DNA of 6,117 nucleotides from Elusimicrobiota bacterium (GTDB lineage Bacteria > Elusimicrobiota > Elusimicrobia > UBA1565 > UBA9628). Positions 1-5,176 of the stretch are shown piece by piece. Both the position numbers and the translations under genes were made by a program. The stretch lies in assembly GCA_023249695.1 (NCBI GenBank), contig JAHFCD010000031.1, positions 4,393 through 10,509 on the forward strand. Reading direction: 5' to 3'. Position 1 is the stretch's first letter. Every line of letters begins with the position of its first letter. The notes under the pieces were generated by a model that was not told where the DNA came from, made no database searches, and was given only the letters and a program-made list of their open reading frames with translations.

Positions 1-1035
1 TTTCGCGCGGCGAACCAGCGCATGCACGACAAGGTCTTCCTCGTGGACGGCCGCGTCGCGATCATCGGCGGCCGCAACGTGGCCGACGAGTACTTCGATT
101 TCGACCACGAGTACAACTTTCGCGACCGGGACCTGCTGCTGATGGGGCCGCAGACGCGGGCGGTCGCGCTTCACTTCGAGACCTTCTGGACGAGCCCCCT
201 CGCCGTGCCCCTCGAGTCCCTTCTCAAGGACGAGGTCGCCGCGATGACGCCGGAAAGGCGCGAAGCCGCCTACCGCGACCTGCACCGCTACGCCGGCGAT
301 CCGGCGAACCTCGCGCCGGGGCCGCGTCGCGCGCTGGCGGAGCTGCCGCGCCGTTTCGCGGCTCTGCTCCAGGACCTCGTCTGGGAAAAGAACGTGTTCT
401 TCATCGGCGACCGGCCCGGCAAGAACGAGTCGAAGAGCCTCGGCGGCGGGGGCGGCTCGACGAGCGCCATCGCCGCGGCGGTGGGCGCCGCGCGCGAGCG
501 GGTCGTCGTGCAGTCCCCGTACCTGGTGCTGTCGGACTACTGGCTGGGCTTCTTCGCCGATTTGGCCAAGCACGCGAGCGTGCGCATCGTGACGAACTCG
601 CTCGCCTCGACGGACAATCTCGCCGCCTTCAGCGGCTACCGCAAGATCCGGGACCGCCTGCTCGCCTCGGGCGTGAAGGTCTTCGAGTTCAAGCCGCATC
701 CCGCGATCGAGCGCGAGATCCTCGAGCGCAGCGCGGAGTTCGGGGCCAAGCCGCCGGTCTTCGCCATCCACGCGAAGACCGTCGTCATCGACGGCGAGGC
801 CGTGTTCATCGGGACCTTCAACCTCGACCCGCGTTCGGCGAACCTGAACACCGAGGTCGGCGTGCTCGTGCGCAATAGGATCTTGGCGAAACGGGTCGAG
901 GACTCCATCCTGCGGGACATGCTCCCCGAAAACAGCTGGGACGCCGCCGGCCGGGAAGGCGACGCCGGGGTCCCCCTCAAGAAGCGGCTGCGCCTGCGTC
1001 TGCTCCGGGCCTTGCCGCTGCAGCCGATCCTTTAG
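1..1035 (+). CDS. Phospholipase D family cardiolipin synthase, ClsC-like (5' end outside window)
   Basis: The frame is open from base 1, so the gene begins upstream; the ATG at 22 lies inside the first catalytic motif and is not the start. The 344 visible residues hold both HKD motifs of a phospholipase D enzyme. The first is H9-x-K11-x4-D16 followed by IIGGRN, and the second is H257-x-K259-x4-D264 followed by GTFNLDPRS. The stretches DEYFDFDHEYNFRDRD and TNSLASTDNLAAFSGYRK resemble E. coli ClsC (YmdC), which condenses phospholipids into cardiolipin at the inner membrane. ClsC has about 470 residues, so roughly 130 are missing here. A run of five glycines (148-152) sits between the two catalytic halves and may be a linker. 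The family is certain from both motifs. The exact substrate (cardiolipin synthesis or another phosphatidyl transfer) is inferred from similarity recalled from memory. The stop TAG overlaps the stop of the opposing gene. Confidence 0.9.
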   Translation, partial: FRAANQRMHDKVFLVDGRVAIIGGRNVADEYFDFDHEYNFRDRDLLLMGPQTRAVALHFETFWTSPLAVPLESLLKDEVAAMTPERREAAYRDLHRYAGDPANLAPGPRRALAELPRRFAALLQDLVWEKNVFFIGDRPGKNESKSLGGGGGSTSAIAAAVGAARERVVVQSPYLVLSDYWLGFFADLAKHASVRIVTNSLASTDNLAAFSGYRKIRDRLLASGVKVFEFKPHPAIEREILERSAEFGAKPPVFAIHAKTVVIDGEAVFIGTFNLDPRSANLNTEVGVLVRNRILAKRVEDSILRDMLPENSWDAAGREGDAGVPLKKRLRLRLLRALPLQPIL

Positions 1036-2036
1036 GCGAGCGTCGCGCTGGCCGCACGGCGGTAGCGGTCGTCGCCGTAGCGCTGCCACAGCCGCCAGCA
1101 GGAATACGCCAGCTTGACGTCGTGCTCGTCGGTCGCCGCCGCCGCGCGGCGGCGGATCTCCTCCCAGGTCCACGTCTCGTCGCCGGCCAGCGGCGCGCCG
1201 GCCGCCGGACCCCCGGCGCTCAGGTACGCGCAGACCAGCGCCTGCCACAGGTAGCGCCGCGCCAGCGCCGGGTCTTCCATGTACGGCGTCAGCCCGGCGA
1301 AGGCATGGGAGGCGGTCAGGCCGTGGAGCACGGTGAAGTCGCCGGTGGCGGCATAGGCGCCCAGCAGCGCCGAGGCCAGCGCGTCGAGCTCGGGCGTTCC
1401 CGCGGCGGCGACGAGCGCGGAGGTCTCAGGATCCGCCGCGGCCCGAGCCATCCGGTCGGCGATACGGCGGCCGGGAAACCGGTCCTTGGCGAAGCGGGGA
1501 TCGCCCTTCAAGGAGGCGAGCGCGGCCGCAGGCGACGTCGGCGCGGCCGACGGCGCCGGAAGGTCGCCGAGCGCGGCGTAGCCCGCGGCCCAGTGCGCCA
1601 GCGCGTGGACGAGCTCGGCCTCGACGCCGCCGTCGAGGGCATAGGCCAGGCGGATGAGGCCGTGGAACGCGACGCTACCGACGCCCGGCATCAGCCGCCC
1701 GGTCCAGCGCCGCGTCGTCCTCTCGGCGCCGGCGCGCGCGACGGCTTCCTTGAAGAACACGACCCAGGAGGGCAAAGTCTCGGGGCGTCCCAGGAAGCGC
1801 TCGGCGTTCTCCTCCGTCAGGACGTCGAGCGGCGCGGCCAGCGGCTGAAGCTTCTTCCGGTAGCGCGCCGCGAAGGCTTCGATCCGCTCCGGCGCGGCGC
1901 CGAGGCGGTCCAGGGCGACCAGCGCCATCGGCAGGTGGTTCGAGAGGTTGCCCTCGTAGAAGGCGTCGTGCGCGTGGCTTTCCTCGATGAGCCTCGCGGT
2001 TCCGCCCCGGATGCCGTCGTTCGTCGTGTCGATCAT
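1032..2036 (-). CDS. Questin oxidase-like family protein (DUF4243)
   Basis: This is a 334-residue, mostly helical, soluble protein without signal peptide or membrane segment. It fits the questin oxidase-like family, whose fungal members (GedK, AflY) carry out Baeyer-Villiger-type oxidative cleavage of anthraquinones; bacterial members are mostly uncharacterised. The family signature is visible in order: a GNLSNHLPMAL block with H34, a GSVAFHGLIRLAYAL block with H125, H144 and H148, a TVLHGLTASHAF block with H238 and H244, and a C-terminal DEHDVKLAYSC block with H305. An Ala/Pro-rich loop at about 158-174 looks variable. The ATG start is backed by a strong GGAGGAGGA Shine-Dalgarno 4-12 bases upstream. 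The gene diverges from an XRE-cupin regulator across a 75-bp AT-rich gap, which suggests that regulator controls it. The family call is from recognised blocks. The substrate is unknown and cannot be read from sequence. Confidence 0.8.
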   Translation of the reverse strand: MIDTTNDGIRGGTARLIEESHAHDAFYEGNLSNHLPMALVALDRLGAAPERIEAFAARYRKKLQPLAAPLDVLTEENAERFLGRPETLPSWVVFFKEAVARAGAERTTRRWTGRLMPGVGSVAFHGLIRLAYALDGGVEAELVHALAHWAAGYAALGDLPAPSAAPTSPAAALASLKGDPRFAKDRFPGRRIADRMARAAADPETSALVAAAGTPELDALASALLGAYAATGDFTVLHGLTASHAFAGLTPYMEDPALARRYLWQALVCAYLSAGGPAAGAPLAGDETWTWEEIRRRAAAATDEHDVKLAYSCWRLWQRYGDDRYRRAASATLA

Positions 2037-2039
2037 AGC

Positions 2040-2048
2040 TCCTCCTCC
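2040..2048 (-). promoter_or_regulatory. Strong Shine-Dalgarno of the questin oxidase-like gene
   Basis: Read on the minus strand, GGAGGAGGA ends four bases before the ATG and gives near-perfect pairing with the 16S anti-Shine-Dalgarno. It fixes the start of the gene at 2036. The divergent regulator has no comparable site, so the two genes differ clearly in how translation starts. Confidence 0.75.
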
Positions 2049-2076
2049 GTCGTTAGGAGAGGATACCGCGAAATAG

Positions 2077-2082
2077 ATTATA
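2077..2082 (-). promoter_or_regulatory. Candidate -10 box (TATAAT) for the questin oxidase-like gene
   Basis: A perfect TATAAT lies on the minus strand 41 bases upstream of the ATG. Transcription would begin near 2070, giving a leader of about 33 bases that includes the Shine-Dalgarno. No good -35 hexamer is found at 16-18 bases spacing, where only AT-rich sequence is present, so the promoter may need an activator. It overlaps the place where the -35 region of the opposing promoter would be. Confidence 0.45.
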
Positions 2083-2088
2083 AATAGT

Positions 2089-2107
2089 CAATAATGCTAA
2101 TATATTG
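2089..2107. promoter_or_regulatory. Candidate operator: CAATA-N9-TATTG dyad in the divergent region
   Basis: A 5-bp inverted repeat with a 9-base spacer lies in an AT-rich core: 2071-2111 holds only 7 G/C among 41 bases, inside GC-rich DNA. It covers the presumed -10 box of the XRE-cupin gene and lies just upstream of the -10 box of the divergent gene. XRE-cupin regulators often bind such dyads next to their own gene, so control of both directions from here is plausible. The dyad is short and, in AT-rich sequence, could arise by chance. Confidence 0.35.
2095..2103 (+). promoter_or_regulatory. Candidate extended -10 promoter (TGCTAATAT) of the XRE-cupin gene
   Basis: TG-C-TAATAT matches the extended -10 pattern TGnTATAAT with two changes in the hexamer. 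Transcription would start near 2110, two bases before the ATG at 2112. This would make a leaderless or almost leaderless mRNA, which agrees with the lack of any Shine-Dalgarno before that start. No convincing -35 box is seen, as is usual for extended -10 promoters. Confidence 0.4.
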
Positions 2108-2111
2108 TCAT

Positions 2112-2675
2112 ATGGACAAGACCTTGGACCTCGCCGTTCGTCTGGCCGCGAACCTCGCCGCGCTGCGCAAGGAACGCCGCATGACCCAGGCCCGCCTGGC
2201 CGAGCACGCGGCCATCCCCCGCTCGACGATCGCTAATTTCGAGTCCGGCGCGGGCAATCCCTCCTTGAAGAACCTCGCCGCCCTCGCGGCCGCCCTGCAG
2301 GTCTCCATCGAGGAGCTCCTCGCCCGGCCGCGATCGGAATGCGCGCTGATCCGCGCGCGCGACCTTCCCCGCAGCGAGCGCGGCCACGGGTCGGCGCGGC
2401 TCTACCGCCTGCTCCCCGACGAGCTGAAGGGCCTGCAGATGGAGAAGATGGAGCTGCTGCCGGGAGGCTTCATGCGCGGCGTCCCCCATCTGCGGGGCAC
2501 GAAGGAATACCTGACCTGCCTGTCCGGCGCGCTCCGCGTCACGGTGGCGGGCCAGGACCACGACCTCGCCGCCGGCGACGTGCTGGCCTTCCCGGGCGAC
2601 CAGCCGCACGTGTATCACAACCCCGGCCGGACGACCGGCGTCGCCATCAGCGTCGTCGCCTTGGCCCCGCAATAA
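2112..2675 (+). CDS. XRE-family transcriptional regulator with C-terminal cupin domain
   Basis: The 187-residue protein has an N-terminal XRE helix-turn-helix (about 11-71; MTQARLAEHA then IPRSTIANFESG, the two helices of the motif). It is followed by a single cupin domain (about 98-184). The cupin keeps PHLRGTKEYLTCLSG with H126 and E132, and AGDVLAFPGDQPHVYHN with H166, so metal or ligand binding is likely. Regulators of this build sense a small molecule or metal through the cupin and bind DNA as dimers. The start was placed at the ATG of MDKTLDL: a start six codons upstream (2094) would lie inside the presumed -10 box, and neither has a Shine-Dalgarno. The gene diverges from the questin oxidase-like gene, its likely target along with itself. 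The ligand cannot be predicted. Read-through into the hemerythrin-like gene 78 bases downstream is possible. Confidence 0.9.
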   Translation: MDKTLDLAVRLAANLAALRKERRMTQARLAEHAAIPRSTIANFESGAGNPSLKNLAALAAALQVSIEELLARPRSECALIRARDLPRSERGHGSARLYRLLPDELKGLQMEKMELLPGGFMRGVPHLRGTKEYLTCLSGALRVTVAGQDHDLAAGDVLAFPGDQPHVYHNPGRTTGVAISVVALAPQ

Positions 2676-2716
2676 TAGCGTGACGCGGCCGTCTCAGCAA
2701 AGACAAACGTCCTGGA

Positions 2717-2722
2717 TATAAT
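2717..2722 (+). promoter_or_regulatory. Candidate -10 box (TATAAT) of the hemerythrin-like gene
   Basis: A perfect TATAAT lies 31 bases before the chosen start at 2754, so transcription would begin near 2729. No clear -35 hexamer stands 16-18 bases upstream; a TG two bases before the box is one base off the extended -10 position. The box contains the ATG at 2721, which argues against that codon as the start of translation and suggests the gene has its own promoter. Confidence 0.55.
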
Positions 2723-2724
2723 GG

Positions 2725-2744
2725 CCTCCCGTTTCAATGGGAGG
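2725..2744 (+). promoter_or_regulatory. Inverted repeat overlapping the Shine-Dalgarno of the hemerythrin-like gene
   Basis: CCTCCC (2725-2730) and GGGAGG (2739-2744) form a perfect 6-bp stem with an 8-base loop. The right arm is part of the GGGAGGAG Shine-Dalgarno (2739-2746), seven bases before the ATG. In a transcript that starts upstream, such as read-through from the XRE-cupin gene, the stem would hide the ribosome site. In a transcript starting near 2729 most of the left arm would be absent and the site would be free. The repeat is seen directly; the regulatory role is inference. Confidence 0.4.
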
Positions 2745-2753
2745 AGAAATCAA

Positions 2754-3332
2754 ATGCCAATGCTGATGACCGAGGAGACCGGCGCGACCGGCGCGACCGA
2801 GATTCTCAAGACGGAGCACCAGAACATCAAGGACCTCTTTCGAAAATTCGACGAAACGGCCAGCGACCGCCAGAAGAAGTCGATCGGCGACGCCGCGATC
2901 CGCGAGATCGAAACCCAGGCCTGCCTCGCGGTGGAGGTGTTCTACCCCGCCGTGCGCCGTCAGGTCGGCGAGCGCCAGCGCATCGTGCAGGCGAAGGCTT
3001 CCCATGAGGTCGCCCGGCTCCTGATCAAGGAGCTCAAGGGTCTCTCGGCCGGCGAGCAGTACAACGCCCGGTTCGACCTGCTCAAGAGCAGCGTCACCCA
3101 GCAGATGGACGAGGAAGAGGCGGAGCTCATTCCTCGCGTGGAGAAGTCCGATCTCGACCTGGAGCTGCTGGGCAAGGAGATGTTCCAGATGAAGTCGCGC
3201 ATCACGCAGAACGACAAGAAGGCCTTTCTGCGCAAGACCGGAGCCATCACGCTCGGCGTGGTCGCGGCGGCCGGCGTCGTGGCTTGGCTCGTGAGCGGCA
3301 AGAGCCCGTTCAAGAACAAGGACCGCGACTAA
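2754..3332 (+). CDS. Hemerythrin HHE-like protein, tail-anchored, with degenerate iron site
   Basis: The 192-residue protein begins at the ATG seven bases after GGGAGGAG; the in-frame ATG at 2721 lies in the -10 box and is rejected. Residues about 14-150 follow the four-helix plan of bacterial hemerythrin HHE proteins: ATEILKTEHQNIKDLF, then VEVFYPAVR, SHEVARLLIKEL and DEEEAELIP. Family members bind a di-iron centre with His on all four helices and H-x3-E on helices 2 and 4. Here H22 and H84 remain, but helix 2 has Q55 and A59 where H-x3-E is expected, and helix 4 has Q117 with E121 kept. O2 or iron binding of the usual kind is therefore doubtful. Residues 164-180 form a hydrophobic segment (AITLGVVAAAGVVAWLV) followed by a basic tail, which predicts a C-terminal membrane anchor with the helical domain in the cytoplasm. 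The role is unknown: scaffold, altered metal site or sensor are possible. Confidence 0.8.
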   Translation: MPMLMTEETGATGATEILKTEHQNIKDLFRKFDETASDRQKKSIGDAAIREIETQACLAVEVFYPAVRRQVGERQRIVQAKASHEVARLLIKELKGLSAGEQYNARFDLLKSSVTQQMDEEEAELIPRVEKSDLDLELLGKEMFQMKSRITQNDKKAFLRKTGAITLGVVAAAGVVAWLVSGKSPFKNKDRD

Positions 3333-3360
3333 GGCCGTCGGACGCGGGCGCTCCCGGACC

Positions 3361-3392
3361 GGCAGGGCGCCTTTCGGCGCCCTGCCTTATTT
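3361..3392 (+). terminator. Rho-independent terminator after the hemerythrin-like gene
   Basis: A perfect 11-bp GC-rich stem, GGCAGGGCGCC (3361-3371) with GGCGCCCTGCC (3376-3386), closes a TTTC loop and is followed by TTATTT. It ends transcription of the plus-strand gene 28 bases after its stop. On the minus strand the same stem has a GAAA tetraloop and starts directly after the TAA of the FAD oxidoreductase gene, but no T-run follows, so termination in that direction is less certain. Flanking GGACC (3356-3360) and GGTCC (3398-3402) can extend the structure. Confidence 0.9.
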
Positions 3393-5081
3393 CGTCCGGT
3401 CCAAAAATCGTCGGGGAGAGAAGACGTCCTGGGGAAGCCAGTCCGGAACGCGGCCGGACAGGACGGCTTCGGCGGCGGCCAAGGCGGCCGCCTGGGTGTA
3501 CGCTCCGCCGTAGCCGTTGTAGGCGGCGGAGACGAACAGCCCCGCTTTCAGCCATCCGATCAGCGGCAGGCGATCGTCGGTGAAGCCCATGGGACCCGAC
3601 CAGGCGGACGACGGAGGGATGCCGGCGGCCTCGGGCACGTAGGCGTCCCGCTGGCGCAGGACCTTCTTCAGGACCCAATGAGACCGCCGCGGGCGGTCCG
3701 GGTCCTTCATCGGGCGATCCGCGCCGCCGCCGAGCAGAAGCGGCCCGCGCCTGCGGCCGTCGGCGTCCGTGTAGGAGCCGCGCTGCGTGAAGTGGCCGTA
3801 GAAGTCGCCGCGCTCGGAGGAGACGGTGCGCTTGTGCCAGACGTCGGCCACGTGCTCGGTGACCTGGACCTGCGAGCGAAAGGGCTTCACGGCGTTCAGC
3901 TCCGGGTGGAGCTTGGCGGTGAAGGCGTTGACGGCCGAGATCACGTTCTTGGCTCGAATGACGCCCTCGGCGGTGTGGACGAGATGCCCCCCTTCCGTCT
4001 CCTCGAGGCGGGTCACCGCCACGCGCGTGTAGAGGGCGGCCCCCCGGCGCAGGGCGGCCGAAAGCAGGCCCACGGCGTACTTGAAGGGATGGTAGTTGCC
4101 GTCGTAGTCGGACAGGCGGGCGCTGAAGCGGGACGCGCCCTCGGGCCGCGACAGAGCCGCGTCCGTCTCGGCGGGGCTCAGCATCCGGGCCGGAGCGCCG
4201 AGCTCACCGAGCAGGCGCGCGTCGTCGCTCAGGCCGCGTTCCTCCGACCTGGACATCGGCACGCGCAGCGAGCCGTTCGGCGAGAGGTCCGCGTCGATCC
4301 CTTCGCGTGCCACGGCCGCGGTCAGGAATTCACGGTTACGCAGGGCCACGCCCACGATCGCCCGCGCCTGGCGATCGCCCTCGGCGAGGGCCCGTTCCCT
4401 CGAGACGCCGGGGCGGGTCAGCCGCACGCGCTTGGCCCGCTCCGCGACGAGGCCGCGGTAGCCGCCCAGGTAATTCTCCGGTATCAAATGGAAATTGCCG
4501 CCGTTGCGCCCGCTGGCCTGGGACGACGGATCGCCGGAGTCGAGCACGACGATCTTCAGGCCGCGGGCGCGCGCGTCGGAGACCAAGGCGTAGGCGGCGG
4601 CCGAGCCGGTGAGGCCGGCGCCGATGACGACGACGTCCGCCTCCGCGGGGAGGCGCGCGGAGCTGCGAAAGCCCCCCAGCGGATTGCCGTCCTTGAGCCA
4701 GAACGGCGTCGACTCCTCCGGCGTGACGAACGGAAAGGCGGTGCGCGCGCCAAGCCGCGCCATCAGCGCCTGCCAGGCCAGCCGGGCCCGGCCGGTCAGG
4801 CGTCCGTCGAGCTCGCGCTCGGCGGCGGTCAGCGCGGCCTGCAGCTCGGGCGTCGCCCGGCCGTGCTCGTCGGCGTGGCGGGCCGCCTCCGTCGCGACCG
4901 CCCGGACCGCGGCGACGCCGACGACTTTCGGGGCGCGGAGGTCAGGCAGCGCGACGGCCGAAGACGGCAGGACCGAGGACAGCGCGCTCGGGGCGGACGG
5001 AGAAGGGGCGAGGCGCGGCGCGCTCGTGCCCAGCGGGGACAGAAGCAGGACGGCCGCGGCCTTCACGTGGGCAATCGCCAT
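3387..5081 (-). CDS. FAD-dependent oxidoreductase, DAO (D-amino acid oxidase-like) family, with N-terminal extension
   Basis: The 564-residue protein carries an FAD-binding Rossmann motif, VVVIGAGLTGSAAA (G154, G156, G159) with D181 at the end of the second strand, and SGRNGG at 190-195. The C-terminal FAD motif GFTDDRLPLIG lies at 499-509, followed by a YNGYGG stretch at 521-526. These fit DAO-family amine or amino-acid oxidases and dehydrogenases (DadA, PuuB and OrdL relatives), which oxidise a C-N bond using FAD. The substrate is not predictable. Ahead of the FAD domain are about 140 residues: a short basic start and hydrophobic stretch (KAAAVLLLSPLG), an Ala/Pro/Ser-rich segment (20-50) and helical sequence (about 55-115). 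The first part resembles a signal peptide with no clean cleavage site. An ATG start at 5081 was preferred to the TTG two codons upstream; neither has a Shine-Dalgarno. The gene follows isocitrate dehydrogenase in the same direction. Confidence 0.85.
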   Translation of the reverse strand: MAIAHVKAAAVLLLSPLGTSAPRLAPSPSAPSALSSVLPSSAVALPDLRAPKVVGVAAVRAVATEAARHADEHGRATPELQAALTAAERELDGRLTGRARLAWQALMARLGARTAFPFVTPEESTPFWLKDGNPLGGFRSSARLPAEADVVVIGAGLTGSAAAYALVSDARARGLKIVVLDSGDPSSQASGRNGGNFHLIPENYLGGYRGLVAERAKRVRLTRPGVSRERALAEGDRQARAIVGVALRNREFLTAAVAREGIDADLSPNGSLRVPMSRSEERGLSDDARLLGELGAPARMLSPAETDAALSRPEGASRFSARLSDYDGNYHPFKYAVGLLSAALRRGAALYTRVAVTRLEETEGGHLVHTAEGVIRAKNVISAVNAFTAKLHPELNAVKPFRSQVQVTEHVADVWHKRTVSSERGDFYGHFTQRGSYTDADGRRRGPLLLGGGADRPMKDPDRPRRSHWVLKKVLRQRDAYVPEAAGIPPSSAWSGPMGFTDDRLPLIGWLKAGLFVSAAYNGYGGAYTQAAALAAAEAVLSGRVPDWLPQDVFSPRRFLDRTK

Positions 5082-5112
5082 GATCAAGGCGCATGATACT
5101 TACTTGCGGCGG

Positions 5113-5174
5113 CCGAGGAATGGGCCCAATGGGTCCCTCGGCGGGGCGGCTTTCGACCTACCCTCGGGAAAGCC
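5113..5174 (-). other. Two hairpins between isocitrate dehydrogenase and FAD oxidoreductase genes
   Basis: Two inverted repeats lie within the 95-bp gap. The first in the reading direction pairs GGCTTTC and GAAAGCC (5168-5174 with 5148-5154; 13-base loop) three bases after the isocitrate dehydrogenase stop. The second pairs CCGAGG with CCTCGG (5136-5141 with 5113-5118) and has a GGGACCC/GGGCCC-like core, so alternative pairings exist. Neither is followed by a T-run on the minus strand, so they are not classic terminators. They may slow polymerase, protect the 3' end of the upstream message, or act as a weak terminator. No clear promoter for the downstream gene was found in the gap. Confidence 0.4.
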
Positions 5175-5176
5175 CT

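Noticed and set aside
1136..1155. Perfect 20-bp GC palindrome made of CCG/CGG triplets
   Set aside because: It falls in the coding stretch for RRRAAAA of the questin oxidase-like protein, where Arg CGC and Ala GCC codons produce it. No sign of a regulatory role.
1122..2087. A 321-codon open frame on the plus strand opposite the questin oxidase-like gene
   Set aside because: Low-complexity Arg/Gly-rich translation with no domain and no ribosome site; it also runs through the divergent control region. It is a shadow of the minus-strand gene.
2094..2111. Upstream ATG that would add six residues to the XRE-cupin regulator
   Set aside because: It lies at the presumed extended -10 box and has no Shine-Dalgarno; the added residues have no match to the usual N-terminus of the family.
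2684..2696. Short inverted repeat (GACG-CGGC-CGTC) after the XRE-cupin gene as a possible terminator
   Set aside because: The stem is only four base pairs and no T-run follows, so a terminator cannot be supported.
2721..2753. Upstream in-frame ATG that would add 11 residues to the hemerythrin-like protein
   Set aside because: The codon lies in the TATAAT box, has no Shine-Dalgarno, and the ATG at 2754 has an ideal one at seven bases spacing.
3678..5096. A 472-codon open frame on the plus strand opposite the FAD oxidoreductase
   Set aside because: Its product is rich in Arg, Gly and Ala with no recognisable domain, while the opposite strand encodes a clear flavoprotein. Long antisense frames are expected in GC-rich coding DNA.
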